Of a stretch of 6,340 nucleotides of DNA, positions 1 through 5,482 are shown in pieces. Each line of letters opens with the position of its first letter. The first letter of the stretch is position 1. Below the pieces are notes generated by a model. That model saw only the letters and a program-made list of their open reading frames with translations. It was not told the DNA's origin and did not search any database. The stretch spans positions 1-6,340 of the forward strand of contig JBARAD010000272.1 in NCBI GenBank assembly GCA_049791675.1, in the 5' to 3' direction. Made by a program: the position numbers and the translations under genes. The stretch is from Chryseosolibacter sp049791675 (GTDB lineage: Bacteria > Bacteroidota > Bacteroidia > Cytophagales > Cyclobacteriaceae).

Positions 1-203
1 CTCCTAATTCCTAATTCCTAATTCCTAATTCCTAATGCCTAATACCTAATGCCCAATTCCCAATGCCCAATGCCCAATTCCCAATGCCTAATTCCCAATG
101 CCCAATTCCCAATCCCTAATGACTAACAACTGATGACTAAGAACTAATGACTAAGAACTAATGACTAAGAACTAATGACTAAGAATGACTAAGAACGAAT
201 GAC
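1..203. repeat. Compound heptanucleotide tandem array, continues off the left edge
   Basis: The whole stretch is built of seven-base units. Positions 3-121 hold 17 contiguous units of the form CCYAATN. Units at 3-51 are CCTAAT-type; those from 52 on are mostly CCCAATT or CCCAATG. From 121 to 203 the unit becomes a 14-base pair of heptamers, GACTAAGAACTAAT, with exact copies at 135-148, 149-162 and 163-176, a variant at 121-134, a copy shortened to 10 bases at 177-186, and a last variant at 187-200. On the minus strand all units share one phase, TTRGNNN. The array sits directly after, and slightly inside, the 3' end of the alcohol dehydrogenase gene. Heptanucleotide tandem repeats (STRR sequences) are known from filamentous cyanobacteria; the comparison is by form only. 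Function is unknown, and no gene is visible in it. Confidence 0.93.
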
Positions 204-1220
204 CAGAACCTTCGCCCCCCGGACGTGTTTGTGTTTCAGATCCAGCAAAGCCTCATTCGCCTTTTCAAAAGGATACAGCTCGACGGCGGGGTTGATCGGA
301 ATGGAAGCTGCCACGGAAAGAAATTCCGCCACGTCAGTCCGCGTGATGTTCGCAACGGATTTGATCTCTTTTTCCATCCATAAATGATCCTGGTAGCGAA
401 GGGTTGACAAGATTTGCTGATCCTGTGATTCCTTTCTTATTGCATTGATTACCAATCTTCCACCAGGCTTCAGATGAAGTAATGATGAAACCAAGGTTGT
501 CCAAACCGGGGTGGTATCGATTATGGCGTTGGCTTTTCCGGGCGGCATCTGACCCACATCTCCCGCCCACGATGCCCCGAGTTGCCGGGCAAAATCCTGT
601 TCCTGCGGGCTGCGTGCAAAAACGAAGATGTAGGATGAAGGATAGAGGTACCGTGCCATTTTTAAGACAAGGTGTCCCGAAGCGCCAAACCCCGTTAACC
701 CAAGGGTCTGCCCGTCGGTTAAATTCGTGAGCTTCAATGACCGGTACCCGATGGCGCCGGCGCACAGCAGGGGCGCTGCTGCGGTATCGGTAAAGACATC
801 GGGGATAGCATAGGCAAACTGCTCGTTGACCACCATGTATTCTGCATAACCACCGTGGTGGTCCCGTCCCGTGGCCTGAAATGCAGGGCAAAGGTTTTCA
901 AGACCCTGCGTACAGTACTCGCACCTGCCGCAGGAAGCATAAATCCACGCCACGCCTACACGTCCGCCTGTGTTAAAGCGATTGGCATTTCGACCACATT
1001 GCTCGACAACGCCGATCACCTGATGACCGGGTATCACCGGATACGCGGGTGGAGGGGTCCGGCCCTCGATCTCGTCCAACTCGGTATGGCAGACACCGCA
1101 GCACGAGATGCGGATCAGAATTTCTCCCGGCCCCGGAACTGGCGCCGGAATATCCGCCAATTGCAATGGTGACTGCGTTTCATTCAGATCTGAAATCCCG
1201 TTCAGCAGCCAGGCCTTCAT
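189..1220 (-). CDS. Zinc-dependent alcohol dehydrogenase (medium-chain family)
   Basis: This 343-residue protein should oxidise an alcohol or reduce an aldehyde with NAD(P)H in the cytoplasm; the substrate is not readable from the sequence. The N-terminal GroES-like domain carries the catalytic zinc ligands Cys44 (GVCHTE) and His66, with a third ligand probably Cys153 (APLLCAG). The structural zinc lobe has Cys97, Cys100, Cys103 and Cys111. The Rossmann motif GFGASG is at 177-182. The ENLCP, GGYAEY, FAY and APLLCAGxIGYR stretches recall the TIGR02822 subgroup of zinc-binding alcohol dehydrogenases, whose length is similar. The usual Glu of the GHE motif is Gln67. The start fits the expected first beta strand; no Shine-Dalgarno is seen. 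Family members normally end near VLV, so the last residues, Ile-Arg-Ser and the TAG stop, are encoded by repeat-array sequence. It lies 96 bases downstream of the amidohydrolase on the same strand; cotranscription is possible but the intervening array may interrupt it. Confidence 0.93.
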   Translation of the reverse strand: MKAWLLNGISDLNETQSPLQLADIPAPVPGPGEILIRISCCGVCHTELDEIEGRTPPPAYPVIPGHQVIGVVEQCGRNANRFNTGGRVGVAWIYASCGRCEYCTQGLENLCPAFQATGRDHHGGYAEYMVVNEQFAYAIPDVFTDTAAAPLLCAGAIGYRSLKLTNLTDGQTLGLTGFGASGHLVLKMARYLYPSSYIFVFARSPQEQDFARQLGASWAGDVGQMPPGKANAIIDTTPVWTTLVSSLLHLKPGGRLVINAIRKESQDQQILSTLRYQDHLWMEKEIKSVANITRTDVAEFLSVAASIPINPAVELYPFEKANEALLDLKHKHVRGAKVLVIRS

Positions 1221-1243
1221 GATGAATAACGAATTACAAATGA

Positions 1244-1255
1244 TTGATGCATCAA
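1244..1255. promoter_or_regulatory. 12-bp perfect palindrome upstream of the alcohol dehydrogenase
   Basis: TTGATGCATCAA is fully self-complementary and lies 24-35 bases before the dehydrogenase start, where a repressor operator could sit. Between it and the start the minus strand reads ATCATTTG, a poor match to the Bacteroidota -7 consensus TAnnTTTG. Binding is speculation; a 12-bp palindrome can also occur by chance. Confidence 0.2.
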
Positions 1256-1263
1256 ACTCTCAA

Positions 1264-1319
1264 CCGTGGTCTGTCGTCCGTGGTCCGTGGACTGTGGTCT
1301 GTGGACCGTGGTCCGTCTA
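1264..1319. repeat. Second heptanucleotide tandem array, eight units
   Basis: Eight contiguous seven-base units of the form CYGTSGW start at 1264, 1271, 1278, 1285, 1292, 1299, 1306 and 1313; the last is degenerate (CCGTCTA). The final unit contains the TAG stop codon of the amidohydrolase (1317-1319, read on the minus strand), so the array begins exactly where that gene ends. Neighbouring units are partly complementary: GGAC-CGTG-GTCC at 1303-1314 and the palindrome GTCCGTGGAC at 1283-1292 could form short hairpins in the transcript. The unit sequence is unrelated to that of the array at 1-203, but the period and the position after a stop codon are the same. Confidence 0.9.
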
Positions 1320-2681
1320 ATCCCTCACCAGCTTCTTCAGCTCCCCCTCAATATAAGCCCTGTCCATCCACCGGTCGCCGATCATCACCCCCTCGATCTT
1401 GCTGGTGTTTTTGATGTCTGTCAGCGGATTCGCATTCAGCAGGATCAGATCGGAGACGGCTCCTGTTCTGACGAATCCCGCATCTTTCTTATTCAGGTAT
1501 TTTGCAACGTTCACGGTACCCGTTAACAAAGCCTCATACGGCGTAAGCCCGGACCGGACCAGGTATTCCAGCTCATGATGCGTGGAAAACCCGGGGACAT
1601 TGAAGATCTGCGGCGCATCACAGCCCAGCAGGAGCCCCACACCATTTTTTTGGCAGGCAAGGATCAGATCACGCCGGAACTGCACAAAGGCTTTGATCTC
1701 TTCCGGGTCGTACTGAGGATTGCCGACGAGATTTTCTTTGGCATTGATCCATTGTTGTTTGATGTCAGGCTGCAGGTAGACGCTGTGCGGATCCTTCCGG
1801 AAATCCGCTGCGGAAAAATCGGGATGGAACCATCTTTCTGCAAGCGATTGGGTTGGCACCACCCAGATGTTCTTCTCCTTCAGTGCCTGCATCAGTTTTG
1901 GCACCTGTGACCTGTCTGCCTTATCGGCCATGTACATTCCGAACAGCCCTGCTTCCTGTTCGGGTACTTTTTCAATACCGGGCACCAATCCCTCGATGAA
2001 GCCATCCAGGTGGTCGATTGAGCTGTATTCCGATTCAATGGCATGCCAGACGCCAACCCCCCAGGATACATGACCAACGAAGGGGATGCCAACCTGCCTG
2101 GCCGTGGAGGCAATGGCATCAAACTTCTGGCGTGTCAGGCCGGGATGAAGTTTCAGATAGTCGTATCCTGCCTCCTTCTGGCGCCGGACCATCTCCGCAC
2201 CCGCCTCGGGTGATTTCACACTCATGCCGTTGAAGGAAGGGCCCGTGGTGTAGAGATGCGGACCGGGGACTTCGCCGCGGCGCACGGCATCGCGCAGTTC
2301 AAGGTGTTTGGGATGTCCCAGCATCCCGCGTATCGTCGTGATTCCGTTCAGCAGAAAAAGCTTCAAGACTTCCTTCATGGACTCCACGTCATCATTGGGA
2401 GGAACATGTGCATGCATCTCGGCAAGGCCTGGCAGTAAATATTTTCCCCGCGCCTTGATAACAACCGCATCTCCGTCGTACCGGATCTTCTTCGATGGAC
2501 CGATAGCAGTAATGCGACCATCTTTGATGATCACGTCCTGGCGCTCCAGGACTTTTTCTTCATCCATGGGAACTACGTTCACATCCTGAAAAACAGTTTG
2601 CCGGCCTGAGGTTGATGGCGTGTTCTGTGAGAGGCAATTCAGCGCTCCGCCGAGGAGAACGATCGTTAGTATAGCTTTCAT
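1317..2681 (-). CDS. Secreted imidazolonepropionase-like amidohydrolase
   Basis: A 454-residue metal-dependent hydrolase of the amidohydrolase superfamily (PF01979, COG1228-like). The N-terminus is a short signal peptide: Lys2, a hydrophobic run at about 4-14, then Cys16 and Ser-Gln. Export to the periplasm is likely. Cys16 follows Leu-Asn, a poor lipobox, so lipidation is doubtful. A small beta domain (about 28-80) precedes the TIM barrel. Metal ligands visible in order are His90 and His92 (MHAH after LLPGL), Lys177 (YLKLHPG, the likely carboxylated lysine), His204 (VGHVSWG), His224 (IDHLDG) and Asp355 (GCDAP, where GTDA or GSDA is usual). The C-terminus returns to the beta domain, with the typical GAVSDLILLNANPL. 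Related enzymes include prolidase-like dipeptidases as well as imidazolone hydrolases. The absence of a histidine-degradation neighbourhood and the signal peptide argue against HutI and for a peptide-like substrate; this is inference. The sigma factor gene diverges from it. Confidence 0.92.
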   Translation of the reverse strand: MKAILTIVLLGGALNCLSQNTPSTSGRQTVFQDVNVVPMDEEKVLERQDVIIKDGRITAIGPSKKIRYDGDAVVIKARGKYLLPGLAEMHAHVPPNDDVESMKEVLKLFLLNGITTIRGMLGHPKHLELRDAVRRGEVPGPHLYTTGPSFNGMSVKSPEAGAEMVRRQKEAGYDYLKLHPGLTRQKFDAIASTARQVGIPFVGHVSWGVGVWHAIESEYSSIDHLDGFIEGLVPGIEKVPEQEAGLFGMYMADKADRSQVPKLMQALKEKNIWVVPTQSLAERWFHPDFSAADFRKDPHSVYLQPDIKQQWINAKENLVGNPQYDPEEIKAFVQFRRDLILACQKNGVGLLLGCDAPQIFNVPGFSTHHELEYLVRSGLTPYEALLTGTVNVAKYLNKKDAGFVRTGAVSDLILLNANPLTDIKNTSKIEGVMIGDRWMDRAYIEGELKKLVRD

Positions 2682-2816
2682 AGCGGTCAGTAGTTTTAAT
2701 ACCCGATGCGCCGTTTCCGAGCATACGTCAGTCCAATGGAATTTAAATTGGCTGGACCGCGTGTCTCCAACAGGAATGTTACTAAAAAGGCGTATCTTTG
2801 TTGAAAATAATCAAAT
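2682..2816. promoter_or_regulatory. Divergent intergenic region with an imperfect dyad at 2731-2757
   Basis: These 135 bases separate the divergent amidohydrolase and sigma factor starts and must hold both promoters. An imperfect inverted repeat spans 2731-2757: outer arms GTCCA (2731-2735) and TGGAC (2753-2757) enclose the perfect palindrome AATTTAAATT (2740-2749), and CCAAT/ATTGG also pair across the centre. Its central position suggests an operator acting on one or both genes, but no regulator is encoded nearby except the sigma factor itself. I see no TAnnTTTG element on the minus strand for the amidohydrolase. Confidence 0.35.
2793..2800 (+). promoter_or_regulatory. Bacteroidota-type -7 promoter element for the sigma factor gene
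   Basis: TATCTTTG matches the Bacteroidota housekeeping -7 consensus TAnnTTTG exactly. It ends 16 bases before the TTG start, so transcription would begin around 2806-2808 with a leader of only about ten bases. No good -33 TTTG or TTG element is seen at the expected distance upstream, so the promoter may be weak or activator-dependent. Confidence 0.5.
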
Positions 2817-3416
2817 TTGACGCAAGCACAAATCATTCAACTCTACCAGCCAATGCTTCAGGGTATCGCTATGCGCATGCTCCGGTGCAAGGCCGATGCG
2901 GAAGATATTGTGCAGGAGACTTTCATCAAGTGGCTTTCGCAGGAGCAGGAAAAGATCAAGAATACAAAAGCATACCTGATTAAAGCCGTTACAAACAATT
3001 GCATCAATCATCTTAATTCTGTCAAGAACAAACGGACTGAATATCTCGAGGCCATTCACTGGTCTGAGCTGATGGAAAAGTTCAAGGAGACCACCGACCT
3101 TTCACACCTCGATCTGGAAACTGAACTATCGAAGGCCCTTCATGTGTTACAGATCAAGCTGGAACCATTGGAGCGGGCAGTGTATGTTTTGAAGGAGGTT
3201 TTTGATTTCGATTATAAGGCCGTTCAGGAACTTCTGGATAAGAAACAGGACCACTGCCGTCAGCTTTTTAGCAGGGCGAAAAGAAAGCTCCAGGATGAAA
3301 AGGAGCATTTTAATTCCGTATTCCAACCCAAGAAAGCCGCTTTGCTGGAGAGTTTCCGCAAAGCGTGTGAGGTGGGCCAGCCGTTGGATCTTGTAGCCCA
3401 ACTTCGCATGGATTGA
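2817..3416 (+). CDS. ECF sigma factor of SigJ/ECF41-like type, lacking the SnoaL-like C-terminal domain
   Basis: A 199-residue RNA polymerase sigma factor that should redirect transcription to a small regulon. Region 2 runs from about residue 9 (LYQPMLQGIAMRML) through the ADAEDIVQETFIKWL core-binding segment (26-40) to about 75. Region 4 lies at about 115-158 (LEPLERAVYVLKEVFDFDY, then CRQLFSRAKRKL, the recognition helix). These signatures resemble the ECF41/SigJ group, whose members normally run to about 280-300 residues with a SnoaL-like domain after region 4. Here only its first helix-like stretch remains (LLESFRKACEVGQ, 176-188), ending soon after at Asp199. The WLPEP linker motif of ECF41 is also absent. 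The start is TTG: an in-frame TAA stands at 2808-2810, and the next ATG (2853) would remove the start of region 2. No anti-sigma gene is adjacent. The acyl-CoA desaturase follows after 117 bases on the same strand without a clear terminator between. Confidence 0.88.
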   Translation: MTQAQIIQLYQPMLQGIAMRMLRCKADAEDIVQETFIKWLSQEQEKIKNTKAYLIKAVTNNCINHLNSVKNKRTEYLEAIHWSELMEKFKETTDLSHLDLETELSKALHVLQIKLEPLERAVYVLKEVFDFDYKAVQELLDKKQDHCRQLFSRAKRKLQDEKEHFNSVFQPKKAALLESFRKACEVGQPLDLVAQLRMD

Positions 3417-3447
3417 GGCGCTATAAAAAAATAAAAATAATCCTCCC

Positions 3448-3462
3448 ATTTTGTCACAAAAT
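3448..3462. promoter_or_regulatory. Inverted repeat upstream of the desaturase, possible operator
   Basis: ATTTTG-TCA-CAAAAT is a perfect six-base inverted repeat with a three-base spacer, 72-86 bases before the desaturase start. Desaturase genes are often controlled by lipid- or temperature-responsive regulators, so an operator here is reasonable, but the motif matches no binding site I can name. The rest of this 117-base gap is AT-rich near the sigma gene (A-rich run at 3424-3440) and has a short GC-rich dyad at 3482-3494 (AGGG...CCCT). I see no TAnnTTTG promoter in it. Confidence 0.3.
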
Positions 3463-3533
3463 CAAAATCACCCTGTCTTAAAGGGGTCGGCCCTAAAAAG
3501 CGGACAAATCAAAACTTAAACCTATTAAAGTTC

Positions 3534-4304
3534 ATGATGGCCATTTTTCTCATTTTTGCAGCACATTGGTATCTGTCGCTGTTCTTTCAGACATTTTTTC
3601 TTCATCGCTATGCGTCCCACAGGGCCTTTACGATGAACAAGACTACGGAAAAGGTGTTTTTCGTGTTAACATGGATCTTTCAGGGATCCAACTACCTGAG
3701 CCCCTACGGGTACGGGGTCATGCACCGCATGCACCACGCTTATGCAGATACTGAGAATGATCCACATTCTCCCAAGTATGATGAAACCATCTGGAACATG
3801 ATGTGGAAAACCAAAACCATCTATTCCGCGATCGCCAACAAGAAAATGATCCCCGATCAGCGTTTTACTGAAGGTGTGCCGCAGTGGGAGGCCTTTGACA
3901 AGATCGCCCGTTCATGGCCATCACGCGTTTTCTGGGGACTGATCTACGTCGCGCTGTTCGTGCAGTTTGCTACCGCATGGTGGCAATGGGTGCTGCTTCC
4001 ACTGATGTTCCTGATGAGCCCTATCCATGGCGCGATCATCAACTGGTTCGCACACAAATACGGTTATCGCAACTTTGAAGTAGGCGATACTTCCAGAAAT
4101 TTTCTTCCGGTCGATTTCCTGATGATGGGCGAGAGCTATCACAACAATCACCACAAGCACGGGTCGCGCGCTAACTTCGGAGGTATACGCTGGCATGAAA
4201 TTGACCCCACCTACCAGGTCATCAAATTACTGGACAAACTGAAGATCATCAAACTCGTTCAGTATAAGCGTGTTCAGCTGGAAAGAGTGAAAAAGGCAGC
4301 TTAA
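3534..4304 (+). CDS. Acyl-CoA desaturase (membrane fatty acid desaturase)
   Basis: A 256-residue integral-membrane di-iron oxygenase that introduces a double bond into a fatty acyl chain using O2 and electrons from a ferredoxin- or cytochrome-type donor, adjusting membrane fluidity. All three histidine boxes are present: HRYASH (24-29, HX4H), HRMHH (64-68, HX2HH) and HNNHH (203-207). Asn170 and His174 (INWFAHKYGYRN) match the extra metal-ligand motif of delta-9 type acyl-CoA desaturases. Hydrophobic segments lie at about 3-23, 41-55 and 132-165. The length is near that of compact Bacteroidota desaturases, which lack the cytochrome b5 extension. Two tandem ATG codons (3534 and 3537) begin the frame; the first is used here and the choice barely matters. 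The substrate position (delta-9) is inference from the family. It follows the ECF sigma gene on the same strand, so joint transcription is possible, and it ends in a strong terminator. Confidence 0.95.
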   Translation: MMAIFLIFAAHWYLSLFFQTFFLHRYASHRAFTMNKTTEKVFFVLTWIFQGSNYLSPYGYGVMHRMHHAYADTENDPHSPKYDETIWNMMWKTKTIYSAIANKKMIPDQRFTEGVPQWEAFDKIARSWPSRVFWGLIYVALFVQFATAWWQWVLLPLMFLMSPIHGAIINWFAHKYGYRNFEVGDTSRNFLPVDFLMMGESYHNNHHKHGSRANFGGIRWHEIDPTYQVIKLLDKLKIIKLVQYKRVQLERVKKAA

Positions 4305-4329
4305 AAGGATTTTTTACTATAGAACAACT

Positions 4330-4365
4330 AAAAAAAGGTGCTTAGCGATAAGCACCTTTTTTTTT
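4330..4365. terminator. Bidirectional intrinsic terminator
   Basis: A perfect eight-base stem, GGTGCTTA (4337-4344) and TAAGCACC (4349-4356), encloses the GNRA-type tetraloop GCGA. Seven A residues precede it and nine T residues follow, so the stem can extend through A-T pairs and works on both strands. It lies 26 bases after the desaturase stop and 39 bases from the end of the converging BrkB-family gene, so it probably ends both transcripts. Confidence 0.95.
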
Positions 4366-4368
4366 GTC

Positions 4369-4386
4369 CATGCATGCGCGCACGCG
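4369..4386. other. 18-bp alternating pyrimidine-purine tract
   Basis: Every base from 4369 to 4386 alternates pyrimidine and purine, with CATGCATG followed by a CG-rich half. Such tracts can adopt Z-DNA under negative supercoiling. It sits between two converging genes, next to the shared terminator. Any structural role is inference. Confidence 0.35.
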
Positions 4387-4403
4387 GCGCTTCGGCTGGG
4401 GCG

Positions 4404-5414
4404 TCAGGCATTCGGATGTCTGATCGTTCGCCTGATGATCGTCGTTTTGGTGTTACCGTCCTGGCTACTGCCTGTTTCGCCCTTTTTACTGTTCGTAAGT
4501 GTTCCTCCCGCAATCTGCGGCTCCGAATTCTCGGCGTGTTCAGACGGAGCGGTCTTGTGACCTTTGCGGTTCGCATACAGCCGTGTGAACAGCCCACCGA
4601 AGAGCAGGATCAATGCGGCGTAGGATACCCACAACATGATGAGGATAATACTTCCTGCCGCGCCATACGTTGAGCCCGGATCACTCTTGCCAAAATACAA
4701 TCCGAGTAAAAACTTTGCAATGACAAACATGACTGATGTGAGCGCGGCGCCCACCCAAACAGACCGCCATTGAACCTTGGCATCGGGCAAAAATTTGAAG
4801 AGGGCGGCAAACAACACCGTGATGACACCCAATGAGACAACGATGTCCAGAACCTTGAAAATGACTTTGAGACTCTCCGAAATATGGTTGGATACCCATG
4901 TCGCCACCGCTGCAAGCCCGGCGGAAAGTACCAGCGAAACCAATAACAGGAAGCCGATCGCGAGAATAAGTCCGAAGGAAAATACGCGGTCTTTGACCAG
5001 CTTCAGGATCTTTCCTTCCTTGGGTTTGGGTTTGACCTCCCATATCTGGTTAAAGATCAATTGCAGGTTATAAAATACTCCCGTCGCACCGAAGATCAGG
5101 GTCGCTATACCCAGGATGGATGAAAGCGTAGTGCCTTTTGACTGGGTGGAATTCGCGATGAGCCGTTCCATTTCACCAGCCGTGTCTCCGCCGATCATGC
5201 CGCCAACCTGTCCGGTGATCTGCCCGGTGACTGCTTCCGTCCCGAAGAAGTAACCCGCAATGTTGATAATGATCACCAGCAGCCCGGGAAGGGAAAATAT
5301 AGTATACCAGGCAATGACAATGCTTTTATTGAATGGGTCAATGTCGCCATAAGCGCTGAATGTTTGCTTCATTGCGACCCAGACCTCTTTGCCGAAGCGT
5401 CGTATTTTTTGCAT
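4404..5414 (-). CDS. YihY/virulence factor BrkB family inner-membrane protein
   Basis: A 336-residue polytopic inner-membrane protein of the YihY/BrkB family (PF03631). Its molecular function is unsettled; older reports of ribonuclease BN activity for this family were later reassigned to another gene. Six membrane segments can be placed at about 32-57, 97-124, 145-173, 185-206, 218-241 and 251-280. Family-typical stretches are AWYTIFSLPGLLVI (35-48), FGATGVFYNLQLIFNQIW (108-125), FKFLPDAKVQWRSVWVGA (206-223) and TYGAAGSIILIMLWV (249-263). After the last helix a hydrophilic tail of about 55 residues, rich in Ser, Thr, Gly and Lys and ending with several Arg residues, probably faces the cytoplasm. 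The start abuts the palindrome AATCTAGATT (5415-5424), and no Shine-Dalgarno is visible. It lies 68 bases downstream of treY on the same strand with no terminator between, so the two are probably cotranscribed. It converges on the desaturase. Confidence 0.92.
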   Translation of the reverse strand: MQKIRRFGKEVWVAMKQTFSAYGDIDPFNKSIVIAWYTIFSLPGLLVIIINIAGYFFGTEAVTGQITGQVGGMIGGDTAGEMERLIANSTQSKGTTLSSILGIATLIFGATGVFYNLQLIFNQIWEVKPKPKEGKILKLVKDRVFSFGLILAIGFLLLVSLVLSAGLAAVATWVSNHISESLKVIFKVLDIVVSLGVITVLFAALFKFLPDAKVQWRSVWVGAALTSVMFVIAKFLLGLYFGKSDPGSTYGAAGSIILIMLWVSYAALILLFGGLFTRLYANRKGHKTAPSEHAENSEPQIAGGTLTNSKKGETGSSQDGNTKTTIIRRTIRHPNA

Positions 5415-5482
5415 AATCTAGATTTTAAGACATTACTCCAGCATCAAATAATATTATGCCGGAATTTTGTACACCCGTTTGG

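Noticed and set aside
60..80. Gln67 replacing Glu in the GHE motif of the dehydrogenase (gene positions about 1020-1025) as a sign of inactivity
   Set aside because: All zinc ligands and the Rossmann motif are intact, and GHQ variants occur in active-looking relatives, so loss of function is not supported. The coordinates given in this entry are residue numbers.
1..203. The repeat array as a CRISPR or as telomere-like end sequence
   Set aside because: There are no unique spacers between repeats of 25-40 bases, and the units are contiguous heptamers. The resemblance to eukaryotic telomere repeats (TTAGG-like) is superficial, since the array directly abuts a bacterial gene.
334..891. 185-residue minus-strand open frame inside the alcohol dehydrogenase
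   Set aside because: It lies wholly within the dehydrogenase in another frame, has no recognisable domain and a composition typical of a shifted reading of that gene.
1266..1526. 86-residue plus-strand open frame starting in the second heptamer array
   Set aside because: Its N-terminus is a translation of the array and the rest is antisense to the amidohydrolase, with no family resemblance.
4338..4673. 111-residue plus-strand open frame opposite the end of the BrkB-family gene
   Set aside because: Its start lies within the terminator stem, and the rest is antisense to a well-supported gene. It shows no domain.
5415..5424. AATCTAGATT palindrome as an operator of the BrkB-family gene
   Set aside because: It directly abuts the ATG, is short and AT-rich, and lies within a probable operon; chance is as good an explanation.
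5441..5458. A -7 promoter for the BrkB-family gene on the minus strand (TAATATTATTTG)
   Set aside because: The spacing is off by one from TAnnTTTG and there is no -33 element, so it does not meet the consensus.
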